NCBI GenBank assembly: GCA_016840515.1
Contig: JAEOSF010000001.1
Span: forward strand, 82,447-146,446
Length of the DNA stretch: 64,000 nucleotides
From: Candidatus Borrarchaeum yapensis
GTDB lineage: Archaea; Asgardarchaeota; Sifarchaeia; Borrarchaeales; Borrarchaeaceae
Reading direction: 5' to 3'
The number at the start of each line of letters is the position of its first letter. The stretch's first letter is position 1. The translations under genes were made by a program, and so were the position numbers. The notes under the pieces were generated by a model. That model ran no database searches, had not been told where the DNA came from, and saw nothing but the letters and a program-made list of their open reading frames with translations. This document shows positions 16,767 through 24,858 of the stretch, one piece after another.

Positions 16767-16783
16767 ATAAACATTGTGTTTAT
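16767..16783. promoter_or_regulatory. 17-bp perfect palindrome between cdc48 and hsp20
   Basis: ATAAACA-TTG-TGTTTAT is a perfect inverted repeat in the 250-base divergent promoter region of the chaperone-type AAA ATPase and the small heat-shock protein. It overlaps TTTATAAAC, a possible TATA box for cdc48. A stress regulator acting on both genes is possible (inference). Confidence 0.45.
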
Positions 16784-16820
16784 GGAATATTCAGTGGATA
16801 ATTATATTAGGTGGTTTAAA

Positions 16821-16834
16821 AAACTTTATATAGA
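16821..16834 (+). promoter_or_regulatory. TATA box of the small heat-shock gene
   Basis: AAACTTTATATAGA agrees well with the archaeal TATA consensus. Transcription would start about 25 bases downstream, near 16855, giving a leader of some 55 bases before the preferred ATG at 16912. Confidence 0.55.
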
Positions 16835-16911
16835 CTTTAAGCCTAGTTAAGATATAAATATTGAACTGTACAGAAATATCTGTCTATGAATTAAAGTTGG
16901 AGAAAAACAAA

Positions 16912-17505
16912 ATGAGTGATGAAGACGATTGGGATAATTGGGATAAAAAGAGAAAGAAAAAGCGTGACAGCTGGGATCCTTTTGATTTGATAGACAATTT
17001 AAGAGAAATGATGGAAGACATGATGAAACAAATGGGAGATCGCCCATTTGACATGGCTGATTTTGAAAAATTCCTGCCGAAATTCAAGTTACCTAGTGGT
17101 TTCGAGAAGAAGGGTCCTTACATCTTTGGTTTTTCAATGGGTGTGGGACCTGATGGGAAGCCAATAATTAGAGAATTTGGCAATAAACCAGGTTTTGATT
17201 TTAAGAGCGGTCCAAAGATTAAGGAAGAGAGAGAGCCATTAGTTGACATTATGGAAACCAACGATGAAGTGATAATAGTTGCAGAGACACCAGGAATCGA
17301 AAAAGAAGAGATTAATTTGCGTGGTACAGAGAGAGAGCTCGAAATTAAAGCTGGCGAAAAATTTTATAAAAAATTGAGCCTTCCTGTTGAAGTTATTCCA
17401 GAAGAAGCAAAAGCAAATTACAAGAATGGAGTTCTTGAGGTTAGAATAAAAAGAATGAAGCCAAAGGAAGATGACACCAGCGGTACAGAAATCAAAGTTG
17501 AATGA
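16912..17505 (+). CDS. hsp20: small heat-shock protein, Hsp20/alpha-crystallin family
   Basis: The 197-residue protein has an acidic/basic N-terminal arm (DEDDWDNWDKKRKKKRDSWD), a methionine-rich helix (LREMMEDMMKQMGD), and an alpha-crystallin domain from about residue 110 (PLVDIMETNDEVIIVAETPG, KKLSLPVEVIPEEAKANYKN, GVLEVRIKR). Such proteins hold unfolding proteins in large oligomers. I start it at the ATG at 16912, preceded by TTGGAG, rather than at the TTG at 16861. The GVLEVxIK motif is intact. The next gene follows after 33 bases and may be co-transcribed. Confidence 0.9.
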   Translation: MSDEDDWDNWDKKRKKKRDSWDPFDLIDNLREMMEDMMKQMGDRPFDMADFEKFLPKFKLPSGFEKKGPYIFGFSMGVGPDGKPIIREFGNKPGFDFKSGPKIKEEREPLVDIMETNDEVIIVAETPGIEKEEINLRGTERELEIKAGEKFYKKLSLPVEVIPEEAKANYKNGVLEVRIKRMKPKEDDTSGTEIKVE

Positions 17506-17538
17506 GAGCCCACTGTTCACGGAATTCATTAATAAGGG

Positions 17539-17949
17539 GTGATACCAACGAGTCAAAAGAAAAACAAACTTCCTGCACACTTAAAAGTCTTAAAAGCCTT
17601 TATTGAAGGGCGGTCTTTTAAAGAGATCTCAGAAGAATTTGAGGAAGTTAAATATAGATCAACAGCTCAATGGATAGTCCGCAAATGTCAGGGAAAGATC
17701 AATGAGTCAATAGATGTTATCTCTGAAGCGTTAGAGAAAGATGTATTAACTCAAGAACAAATTCAGATTCTTATGGAAGAGCTTATGGGAGCACTACTAC
17801 GAAAGGGTTTTGGAGAAATGGAAAATCTGTTCAATATTGAAGAAATCCGCAAAGAACCCTCACCCTTTGAAATTGAAATGGAGTTTTTTGATGAATTTTT
17901 CGAAAGAATTCGAAGATACTTTGAAAAGATGGTATCACTGGAAGAATAA
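17539..17949 (+). CDS. hypothetical protein, possible HTH N-terminus
   Basis: The 136-residue protein starts at a GTG with AAGGGG upstream, 33 bases after hsp20. The first 60 residues (HLKVLKAFIEGRSFKEISEE, then YRSTAQWIVRKC) have the spacing of a helix-turn-helix. The remainder is acidic and helical (QIQILMEELMGALLRKGFGE, FFDEFFERIRRYFEKM). I cannot name the family. A regulator or partner of the small heat-shock protein is suggested by position only. Confidence 0.6.
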   Translation: MIPTSQKKNKLPAHLKVLKAFIEGRSFKEISEEFEEVKYRSTAQWIVRKCQGKINESIDVISEALEKDVLTQEQIQILMEELMGALLRKGFGEMENLFNIEEIRKEPSPFEIEMEFFDEFFERIRRYFEKMVSLEE

Positions 17950-17960
17950 TTTGATTCACT

Positions 17961-19328
17961 TTAAATGAGAGTTAATGCTTCTTCTACAACTTTTTTACCT
18001 ATTTCTAAGATGTTTTTAGCGTTTGTTTGTTCTTTTGCCTCCGCAGTGATGCGTACAAAAGGTTCAGTACCTGAGGGTCTTATTAGAATCCATCCATTTT
18101 TTAGATCAATACGAATGCCATCAAGATGCAAAATATCAACAGGTGTGTCAAATTGATCTGGTAATTTCTTCTTAACGTATTCCATTACCCTAGATTTTTG
18201 CTCATTGTTGCATTCAATTTTTAAGTGCAATTTGATTCTCTCAGGTACTCGTTTGATCAACATTGAAAGCGGCAAATCCATTTCATCAAGATATTTCAAT
18301 AGTAGAAGAGAAGAAAGAATTCCATCTGGGCAAAGATGGTATTGCGGATGAATCCAGGCTCCAATTGGTTCTCCCCCGAAGATTCCATTATGTTTAAGCA
18401 AAGCTTGGGAGATATATACATCACCCACTTTTGTTCGAATGACTTTGCCACCAGATTCACGAATATGTTCATCTGTAGCATCAGAAGTATTAATAGGGAG
18501 TGCAATTATTTTCTCCTTATTCGGATCTGCTTTTGTGATCATCCACCAACCGAAAAGCGCCAAAAGTTTGTCTGATGGTACGAAATTGCCTTGTTCATCA
18601 ATAGCAACCATTCGATCGGCGTCGCCATCGTATGCGATGCCAATATCGGCATCTAAGTTTGATACTGCTTCCATTAACCCACTGAGATTTTCGGGAGTTG
18701 GTTCAGATTGACGCGCCGGAAAAGATCCATCAACTTGAGCATTTAACGATATTACATCACAACCTACATTTCGAAAAACTAATGGTGCAACAACTGAAGC
18801 AGCACCACAACCTGGATCAAGCACTACACGCCATTTTTTATTAAAAGAGAAGACACTTAGCATAGAAAAGTAAGGGGAAGTTGAGTATATAATTTTCTCC
18901 GTGCCTATTCTTTCCCAGTTTGAATATTTGAAAGAATTCGAAATAAGGACATCTTCTAATCTTTGTTCCATCTCTGGAAGGAACGCGATACCGTTTTTGC
19001 TAAAGAACTTGAATCCATTATAAGGTGGGGGATTATGAGAGGCAGTTATCATTATACCTGCGTCTTTATTTAATGCATTAGTAAGATATGCAACACCAGG
19101 GGTCGGAAAAATCCCAATACGTTCAGCATTGCAACCTCCAGATAATAAACCTGAAATAAATGCATTTTCAAGCATTTTTCCAGAAGTTCGCGTATCTCGT
19201 CCAATTAACACAGAAGAGCCTTCACCGAGTTGCGTTGCAAGACCTAATCCCAATTTCATTGCTAAATCAGTAGTTATGAACTCTCCAACAACGCCCCTGA
19301 CACCAGAAGAACCAAAGTATCTTTTCAT
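17961..19328 (-). CDS. phosphohexomutase (phosphoglucosamine/phosphomannomutase family)
   Basis: The 455-residue protein interconverts hexose 6- and 1-phosphates. It shows the phosphoserine loop IMITASHNPPPYNGFKFF, the metal-binding loop IAYDGDADRMVAID, the sugar-binding GEPIGAWIHPQYHLCPDG and the phosphate-binding RPSGTEPFVRIT near the end. All four domains are present and the length is normal. Archaeal members act on glucosamine, mannose or glucose phosphates and the substrate cannot be read here. With the GlmU-like enzyme at 48321 it could supply UDP-sugars for surface glycans. It is convergent with the gene at 17539. Confidence 0.92.
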   Translation of the reverse strand: MKRYFGSSGVRGVVGEFITTDLAMKLGLGLATQLGEGSSVLIGRDTRTSGKMLENAFISGLLSGGCNAERIGIFPTPGVAYLTNALNKDAGIMITASHNPPPYNGFKFFSKNGIAFLPEMEQRLEDVLISNSFKYSNWERIGTEKIIYSTSPYFSMLSVFSFNKKWRVVLDPGCGAASVVAPLVFRNVGCDVISLNAQVDGSFPARQSEPTPENLSGLMEAVSNLDADIGIAYDGDADRMVAIDEQGNFVPSDKLLALFGWWMITKADPNKEKIIALPINTSDATDEHIRESGGKVIRTKVGDVYISQALLKHNGIFGGEPIGAWIHPQYHLCPDGILSSLLLLKYLDEMDLPLSMLIKRVPERIKLHLKIECNNEQKSRVMEYVKKKLPDQFDTPVDILHLDGIRIDLKNGWILIRPSGTEPFVRITAEAKEQTNAKNILEIGKKVVEEALTLI

Positions 19329-19501
19329 TCAAACACCTTGAACGTTATGCCTCCGTAATTAGTAGGATTCAACAAATATCTAAAAAGGCTTTTGCTGTAT
19401 AGTTTTTTCTTGAACTAAAGAATGACAATTATACGATTAACCTATTTATGCAAGTACTACTATATACTCTGTGCTAAGATTTGACTAAAGGAGGAGCAGA
19501 A

Positions 19502-20046
19502 ATGAATGAGCTATTGAAGAAGATACCAGCGGAGAAGTGCTGGGCAATAACCGCTAAATCTCTCTGGAGATTGATCATGAGGGGAGGTCGATGCTTTGCA
19601 CCAGATCTGGGAATAGGAGAGGGGGCCATCGCTCTCGGTTTAGGCAAGGAAAAGTATGATGAAATAAAACAGAAGTTATGGGGAGACTATGGCAGGAGAT
19701 TTCTACCGATGTTCAAAGAAACTTTCAACATACCAGTAGAAGACCTATAGGAGTAGGTAAATTACAAATCATCACTTGGAAATTACTAATGGGCCCTGAG
19801 ACCATCCTTAAAATTATCAAAGCAACTCCAGAAAGAACAGTACTCAGAATGACTAAATGTACATGCTGGAAAACATATAACGAGTTTGAAGTAAATCCTG
19901 CATTTAGGAATTGTGATCTATCCCATCAAGCATTTATGGAAGATGGTCTCAAAGTAGTTAGTCCGCAATTTAGTTTCAAGGTCACAAAGGCAATGTCAAG
20001 AGGAGACCCCACCTGCGAATTTGTCATCGAGTTTAAAGAAGTTTAA
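19502..20046 (+). pseudogene. L-2-amino-thiazoline-4-carboxylate hydrolase-like protein, frameshifted
   Basis: An ATG at 19502 with a strong AAAGGAGGA ribosome binding site opens a frame that reads MNELLKKIPAEKCWAITAKS and ends at a TAG at 19748. The next frame, without its own ribosome binding site, carries on as IGVGKLQIITWKLLMGPE, RMTKCTCWKTYNEFEVNP, CDLSHQAFMEDGLKVVSP and GDPTCEFVIEF. One added A at about 19748 (CTA-ATA-GGA) would fuse them into about 180 residues. The Cys pattern and final GDxxCEF resemble the ATC hydrolase-like domain. It is either a recent pseudogene or a sequencing indel. Confidence 0.6.
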
Positions 20047-20066
20047 ATTACAACCTATTGCTTTAA

Positions 20067-20708
20067 TCAGTCGGGTAAAAACTTCATTGTTGGATCCTCT
20101 TTGAGGACAGATTCAAGTTCCGAAAGAGTAAATCCCTTGATGATATCACCGAAGATTTCACATGTCTCACGTATACCTTGTTCTTCTGGAGTTCTTATAA
20201 CAATCTCCACGTTTATTCCCAAAGGAGTTACAAAAATTAAATGTACATAGGTTTTACTGATAGATCCATTTTGTCTTGTGTTATATTGAACTTCCGGATG
20301 GATCTGTTGCTCATTTAGAACTGCTAAAGGTTGAGAAAAATCAGATGAATAAATAACAATATCAATATCACTTCGCTTTGTTATTGTTCCTCTCCAAACT
20401 GATCCCTTCAAAATTGGACAAAACTGTTCAAGCAACCTCATATATCTGTACGCTTCCTTTCTAAACTCCACAAGTCTTTTTTTTCGCTCTTCTTCACCCT
20501 CTAAAGAATCTGCCAAATTATTTAATTCAAGGGCAACCTCTTTATTACTTGGAAGGGGACGTATACGAAGCGAACGAGCAGCACGTTTTTTTGCAAAGAT
20601 ATATTCTGTAGCTAAACCATAATATAGTAAGCGTGCTGCTTCTTTTGCAACTTCCAGACGTTTCTCCGATTTTGTCAATTCAATCACATCGCAATTTTGC
20701 AACAGCAT
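20067..20708 (-). CDS. nucleotidyltransferase-domain protein
   Basis: The 213-residue protein contains ILKGSVWRGTITKRSDIDIV, the GSxxxGxxxxxSDIDI signature of minimal nucleotidyltransferases (pol-beta superfamily), with a helical N-terminal region (KRLEVAKEAARLLYYGLATE). The third carboxylate may be in INVEIVIRT. Substrate unknown. The chosen ATG overlaps the end of the BtpA-like gene by 29 bases; an in-frame GTG at 20687 is an alternative. The overlap shows translational coupling with the upstream gene. Confidence 0.75.
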   Translation of the reverse strand: MLLQNCDVIELTKSEKRLEVAKEAARLLYYGLATEYIFAKKRAARSLRIRPLPSNKEVALELNNLADSLEGEEERKKRLVEFRKEAYRYMRLLEQFCPILKGSVWRGTITKRSDIDIVIYSSDFSQPLAVLNEQQIHPEVQYNTRQNGSISKTYVHLIFVTPLGINVEIVIRTPEEQGIRETCEIFGDIIKGFTLSELESVLKEDPTMKFLPD

Positions 20709-21474
20709 CTACTAAAACTCTTACTTTGTTTACGTCAATTGGACTAGCGATCTTTTGTTTTAAAGAACTGCCAACAATCGCTCCGTCAGCTACTTTAAGT
20801 AGTTCTTGTACGTTTTTCGAATTAATCCCACTTCCAACAATTATCGGGATATCGGGAACAGCATTTTTTACGCGTTTTACGGTCTCAAGTTGCGGAGGGG
20901 ATCCTGTTTCTTCGCTAGTCACGATTAATCCATCTGCTTTACCACGATAAGCGGTTTCCCTTGCTTCACGTTCAATGGGAATTCTCACAAGAGGAATAGC
21001 GTGTTTGACGGAAATATCCGCAAAAATTTTCACATCAGAACGAAGTTTATTTCTATAACGTAGTATCTCTGCAGCGCATCCTTGTACAATCCCAGTGCCA
21101 ATCACTGCGGCACCTATATATACATTAACACGAATAAATTCCCCATCTATGGCATGGGCGATAGCCAATCCAGCAAAGGGATCATTACGCAATGCACTTA
21201 TGCCTATGGGCAAAGAAACGTGCTGTTTAATTTCACAGGCTATTTTTGTCATAGAAGCAACCGTTTCAACAGCCATTTTTTCTAGAAACGGTTGATCCCA
21301 ATAATTTTCGATGATGATCCCATCACAGCCACCTTCTTCAAGTGTCCGTGCATCAGTTATAGCAAATTCGCATATTTCTTCAAGATCTTTAGAATCATGC
21401 GGTGAACCTGGAAGTGCAGGTAAATGAACTACGCCAATTACCGGCTTTTCATGAGTGAATATTTTCGCTAACAA
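20680..21474 (-). CDS. BtpA/SgcQ-family TIM-barrel protein
   Basis: The 264-residue protein begins near VIGVVHLPALPGSPHDSKDL, the family signature, and continues with GGCDGIIIENYWDQPF, GEFIRVNVYIGAAV and IIVGSGINSKNVQELL, a standard phosphate-binding TIM-barrel end. BtpA was named for photosystem I assembly in cyanobacteria, but archaeal members have another, unknown role. It starts at a TTG with AGGGGAATT upstream and is co-transcribed with the nucleotidyltransferase gene. Confidence 0.88.
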   Translation of the reverse strand: MLAKIFTHEKPVIGVVHLPALPGSPHDSKDLEEICEFAITDARTLEEGGCDGIIIENYWDQPFLEKMAVETVASMTKIACEIKQHVSLPIGISALRNDPFAGLAIAHAIDGEFIRVNVYIGAAVIGTGIVQGCAAEILRYRNKLRSDVKIFADISVKHAIPLVRIPIEREARETAYRGKADGLIVTSEETGSPPQLETVKRVKNAVPDIPIIVGSGINSKNVQELLKVADGAIVGSSLKQKIASPIDVNKVRVLVDAVAKLRCD

Positions 21475-21793
21475 ATCTAATTCCCCTGCGAGAACTTTGA
21501 AAATTGGCCTCTTAAGATAATCAATTAGGAATCATCTAATTATTTAGATTCAGAAAATTAAAAAGTTACGTAGCAAGTTAACAAGAATCTAGTCAAAACT
21601 CGCTGTAGTCGTCTATCGAGATTGATACGGACGTTAAAAAATCATTTTTCATCAAAATGTTAGACCAAATCGCAGGTTATTAATACTAGTTTGAAATCGC
21701 AACCTTTGGTATAAAAACCACAAAAAGGTTTATATATGACTCTGTCATATAGTTATATGTAGATATAATAATGTTTAAATAGGAGGTGTATAG
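21475..21793. other. 319-base intergenic region with the promoter of the HTH gene
   Basis: It separates the divergent BtpA-like and HTH genes. No gene was found. The right end holds a TATA box and palindrome (separate entry) and the ribosome binding site TAGGAGGTG at 21780-21788. The left 230 bases show no structure I can name. Confidence 0.6.
21733..21751 (+). promoter_or_regulatory. 19-bp palindrome overlapping a TATA box, candidate autoregulatory operator
   Basis: TATATGAC-TCT-GTCATATA is a perfect inverted repeat. Its left arm overlaps TTTATATATG, the best TATA box before the HTH gene. A related half-site (TTATATGT) follows at 21753. A dimer binding here would block TBP, as many archaeal repressors do, and the small HTH protein just downstream is the obvious candidate (inference). 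Confidence 0.6.
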
Positions 21794-22060
21794 ATGTCAG
21801 CCATTGAAGAAATGGATGTATCCAAAGAATTTAGACCGATTCCAGTAGAAAAGAAGATCCCCCCGAGTGCAAAAGTTGTTTATGATCTGCTTGAACAGAA
21901 TGGTCCGTTAACTGCTAAAGATATATTACGTCAATGTAATCTTGCGCCCCGTACTGTTCGTTATGCGTTGAAAAAACTTCTGGATGCTAGAATGATTAGG
22001 AGACTGCCCAATTTAAGTGATATGAGACAAAACGTTTATCAACTGCGAGAAGTAAACTAG
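21794..22060 (+). CDS. small winged-helix transcriptional regulator
   Basis: The 88-residue protein contains AKVVYDLLEQNGPLTAKDIL, CNLAPRTVRYALKKLLDARM and IRRLPNLSD, a MarR/ArsR-like winged helix-turn-helix with the recognition helix in APRTVRYALKKL. There is no ligand-binding domain. The ATG has a perfect GGAGGTG ribosome binding site. The palindrome in its promoter suggests autoregulation. Other targets are unknown. Confidence 0.85.
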   Translation: MSAIEEMDVSKEFRPIPVEKKIPPSAKVVYDLLEQNGPLTAKDILRQCNLAPRTVRYALKKLLDARMIRRLPNLSDMRQNVYQLREVN

Positions 22061-22142
22061 TCTGTTTTTTAACTATTTCGAATAATATCTGGGGGTTGTT
22101 TCTTTTCCCATTTTCTTATTCTAAAATTAATGTAATATTAGA

Positions 22143-22400
22143 CTATTTTTCATATAGACTACGAATGCCCCATTTAGGGGGTTTTGGCTTGTTTTTCTTT
22201 TCTTCGTACTCCATCATTGATTTCAGCAGCCATATACGTCTATACCATTGAATCCTATCTCGATCGTGCCTATTTAAAAAGCAATTTAAACAGTAGTAAG
22301 TGATTTCGTCATTATCGTTATGAAACATCATTTCTGCACTTGCACCACATTCATCGCAAGAAACAGTAGAGTCAGTTTCATCTATTTTTTCTAGCTTCAA
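22143..22400 (-). CDS. small zinc-ribbon protein
   Basis: The 85-residue protein has CDECGASAEMMFHNDNDEIT followed by YYCLNCFLNRHDRDRI, so two CxxC knuckles about 22 residues apart form a zinc ribbon. The C-terminal half is basic with several tryptophans (IQWYRRIWLLKSMMEYEEKK). It starts at a TTG with GGTGA eight bases upstream. A nucleic-acid-binding role is possible; the family is not recognised. Confidence 0.7.
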   Translation of the reverse strand: MKLEKIDETDSTVSCDECGASAEMMFHNDNDEITYYCLNCFLNRHDRDRIQWYRRIWLLKSMMEYEEKKNKPKPPKWGIRSLYEK

Positions 22401-22559
22401 ATTCTAGTCACCTTACAAGATTTACACACAACAGGAACTCCTCATAAATAAAACTAAAACGGCATAAAAGTAAAACTCTTAAACATTTGAGAATGAATAG
22501 GTATTCCATAATAGAATGTTGAATGAATTATTAGACTTAAGTCCAAATGGTGAAATGTA

Positions 22560-23729
22560 ATGGAAGTACCAACTGTTTATTTCGCAGATGCTAGAGCGAG
22601 GAGTTCTGCGGAGAGCCTTATCTCCAAATTTGACTCCTTGATTGATATTGAACTTAAAGAAAAAATTTCTAAAGGCGATCTAGTAGCTATAAAAACTCAT
22701 ATGGGATCTCCATTATCCACACGATATTTACGCCCATTTTACATAAGAAGATTAGTAGAACATTTAAGGAAATGGGGTGCAAAGCCATTTGTAGCTGAAA
22801 CTACTGGATTAGGGCTTACTAATCCTCGTGGTACTGCCCAAAAATACTTAGAGGTTGCTGCTTCTCACGGGTTTACTCAGGAAACGGTTCTAGCACCAAT
22901 AATAATCGCAGATGGACAATTTGGAACAGATATAACGAAAGTAAAATTTGAAGGGAACCTCTTCAAAGAAGTCACTTTAGCAAAAATGCTTACGAAAGTT
23001 GATTTTCTTATAAGTGCAGCACATTTTACAGGGCACGCGTTTGCTGGACCAGCGGGCGCCATTAAAAATATTGGTGTGGGTTGCGCAGGTAAGACAAGCA
23101 AAGGGCTAATTCACTTTAAAAATAAACCAAAAGTCAATCCAAGTATTTGTGATGGTTCGCCTGGGTATTCGATCGCTCCTTGCATTACTGCTTGTCCAGT
23201 TGACGCTGTTAGTAAAGAAAATAACAAAGCAGTAATTGACGAAGAAAAATGTATTTTTTGCTATGCATGTGTTGTTAAATGCCCTCAAAAAGCGATTGAA
23301 ACGGAGAGAACAGAAAAGGCATTCTTACAAAAAGCAATTGCTGAACTCACAACAGCTTTTGTACAGACTATTGGCAAAGAAAACATCTATAATTTTAATT
23401 TTCTAATCGAAATTGACTGGAATTGCGATTGTGAGCATTTACAAAAAGGATGGAATGACACCCCTATTGTACCAGATCTTGGGATCCTTGCTTCATCAGA
23501 TCCATTAGCTATAGATCAAGCGTCCATTGATCTAATCAATGCTGCACCAGGTATACCAGGATCAATGGCGGAGGAATGCGGTGTCATGGATGCCGGAGCG
23601 GATAAATTAAGGGGTATACTGAAAGAGATTGATCCTCAAAATCTCTTAGTCGCAGCAGAAGAAATCGAACTAGGAAGTCGCAAGTACAAACTTGAGAAAA
23701 TAGAAATGCCATCGCACAAATCCATGTAG
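22560..23729 (+). CDS. DUF362 protein with a ferredoxin domain
   Basis: The 389-residue protein starts with the DUF362 region (GDLVAIKTHMGSPLSTRYLR, PFVAETTGLGLTNPRGTA, FTGHAFAGPAGAIKNIGVGC). A two-cluster ferredoxin insert follows: CDGSPGYSIAPCITACPVDA then CIFCYACVVKCPQKAIE, eight cysteines for two [4Fe-4S] clusters, the first unusually spaced. The C-terminal part returns to DUF362 (ILASSDPLAIDQASIDLINA). The family is widespread in anaerobes and its reaction is unknown, though redox is likely. The ATG has GGTGAAATG upstream. Confidence 0.88.
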   Translation: MEVPTVYFADARARSSAESLISKFDSLIDIELKEKISKGDLVAIKTHMGSPLSTRYLRPFYIRRLVEHLRKWGAKPFVAETTGLGLTNPRGTAQKYLEVAASHGFTQETVLAPIIIADGQFGTDITKVKFEGNLFKEVTLAKMLTKVDFLISAAHFTGHAFAGPAGAIKNIGVGCAGKTSKGLIHFKNKPKVNPSICDGSPGYSIAPCITACPVDAVSKENNKAVIDEEKCIFCYACVVKCPQKAIETERTEKAFLQKAIAELTTAFVQTIGKENIYNFNFLIEIDWNCDCEHLQKGWNDTPIVPDLGILASSDPLAIDQASIDLINAAPGIPGSMAEECGVMDAGADKLRGILKEIDPQNLLVAAEEIELGSRKYKLEKIEMPSHKSM

Positions 23730-23814
23730 TCTCTGTTGCTATTATACAACATTTTAAGAACAGAAACTTACTCCTTAAAGGAGTGTATGCCTTATAGAGT
23801 TTTATAATTTCTCC

Positions 23815-23850
23815 GCAAGAAGACCCCCCAACTTGTTGGGTGATAGTTCA
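23815..23850 (+). repeat. palindromic element, copy 5
   Basis: GCAAGAAGACCCCCCAACTT is followed by GTTGGGTGATAGTTCA. The hairpin is CCCAAC/GTTGGG. Downstream TTCTCGTCAGCTA (23861-23873) matches the flank of copy 3. A separate CTCCTTAAAGGAG hairpin is at 23771-23783. Confidence 0.6.
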
Positions 23851-23988
23851 CTAAGGGAAATTCTCGTCAGCTAGTTGCAAACTGCAAATCGTGAATAACA
23901 GAAAAAGTTATAATGTAATTATTACTCTGTTGGCGATGTATTATTTACTATATAATTAGAGAGGCTGAATTAGAGAGGCTTAATTCTT

Positions 23989-24615
23989 ATGACAGAATCA
24001 AATACTGACGTTTTCGATATGATGAAAGATGAGATCTTAGCAAATGCGGAAGAAAAAGCAAAAAAAATTCTAAGTCAAGCAAATCAAATAGCGAGCGAGC
24101 TCTCTGAAGATGTACAAAAGAGAGCAGAAAGAGTATCTAAAGAGATTATAGAACAAGCAAAAAAGGAAGCAGATCTTAGATTAAGAAGAGAAATTGCAAA
24201 AGCTAAACTTACCGCAAGGAGTGATACACTCAAGAATAAGGAAGAAATAATCAATGACGTTTTCGATCAGGCTCAGAAGAAATTAATAGGTTTTGTAAGT
24301 TCAGCGGAATATGTAACAACTCTAAATAATCTAATAACAGAAGCCGCAATTGGATTAAATGGTGGAGATCTTAAAATTAAAATTCAAACAGGTCATGGGA
24401 AACATATAGATATTAGCAAAATTCAACAAACTGTGATGCAACAAACTGGTATGACAACAACTCTATCTGTTATCGAAGAAAATCTACGAAGTGTTGGAGG
24501 AGCGATTGTAACTAATGCCAACGAAACGATACTAATAGATAACACCTTTGAAGCGCGCCTTAGACGCATGAGGGAAGTAATTAGAACTAAAATTGCCAAG
24601 ATCTTATTTGAATAG
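23989..24615 (+). CDS. atpE: A/V-type ATP synthase subunit E
   Basis: The 208-residue protein forms part of the peripheral stalk of the archaeal A-type ATP synthase. A long charged helix covers residues 1-90 (EILANAEEKAKKILSQANQI, KEIIEQAKKEADLRLRREIA, KAKLTARSDTLKNKEEIIND), followed by a mixed C-terminal domain ending TILIDNTFEARLRRMREVIR. This is the typical subunit E pattern and length. It is isolated here: no other ATP synthase gene is in the window, although subunits usually form an operon. Confidence 0.88.
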   Translation: MTESNTDVFDMMKDEILANAEEKAKKILSQANQIASELSEDVQKRAERVSKEIIEQAKKEADLRLRREIAKAKLTARSDTLKNKEEIINDVFDQAQKKLIGFVSSAEYVTTLNNLITEAAIGLNGGDLKIKIQTGHGKHIDISKIQQTVMQQTGMTTTLSVIEENLRSVGGAIVTNANETILIDNTFEARLRRMREVIRTKIAKILFE

Positions 24616-24623
24616 AGAACTGC

Positions 24624-24673
24624 TTTTTTTTGAGTAAGAAAATGATGAAAAAGGGTAATAATTAGTTTTTTTT
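24624..24673 (+). terminator. two T8 tracts after atpE
   Basis: Runs of eight T at 24624-24631 and 24666-24673 follow the atpE stop. Archaeal termination commonly uses such T tracts without a hairpin. Confidence 0.55.
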
Positions 24674-24858
24674 AGTCTTCAATATCAGAACCGTTACAAA
24701 AACACATTCATAAAGTGAAAAATATAGAATCAAATATGCAAAAACAAAAGACATAAAACTCTAGCTTTGAAAAAATGAACAGTTATATCAAGCAAATCCT
24801 TCGTATAGATGGATCTGCCCTATATCTAGATATTCAGGAGGTCTAGAGAATTTCTGAA

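Noticed and set aside
16861-16911. Earlier TTG start for the small heat-shock protein
   Set aside because: The ATG at 16912 has a better ribosome binding site and the extra 17 residues do not look conserved, although a nearly leaderless start at 16861 would fit the TATA box.
24641-24680. AATGATGAAA after atpE as a small RNA box
   Set aside because: No partner box or stem; the region is better explained by T-tract termination.
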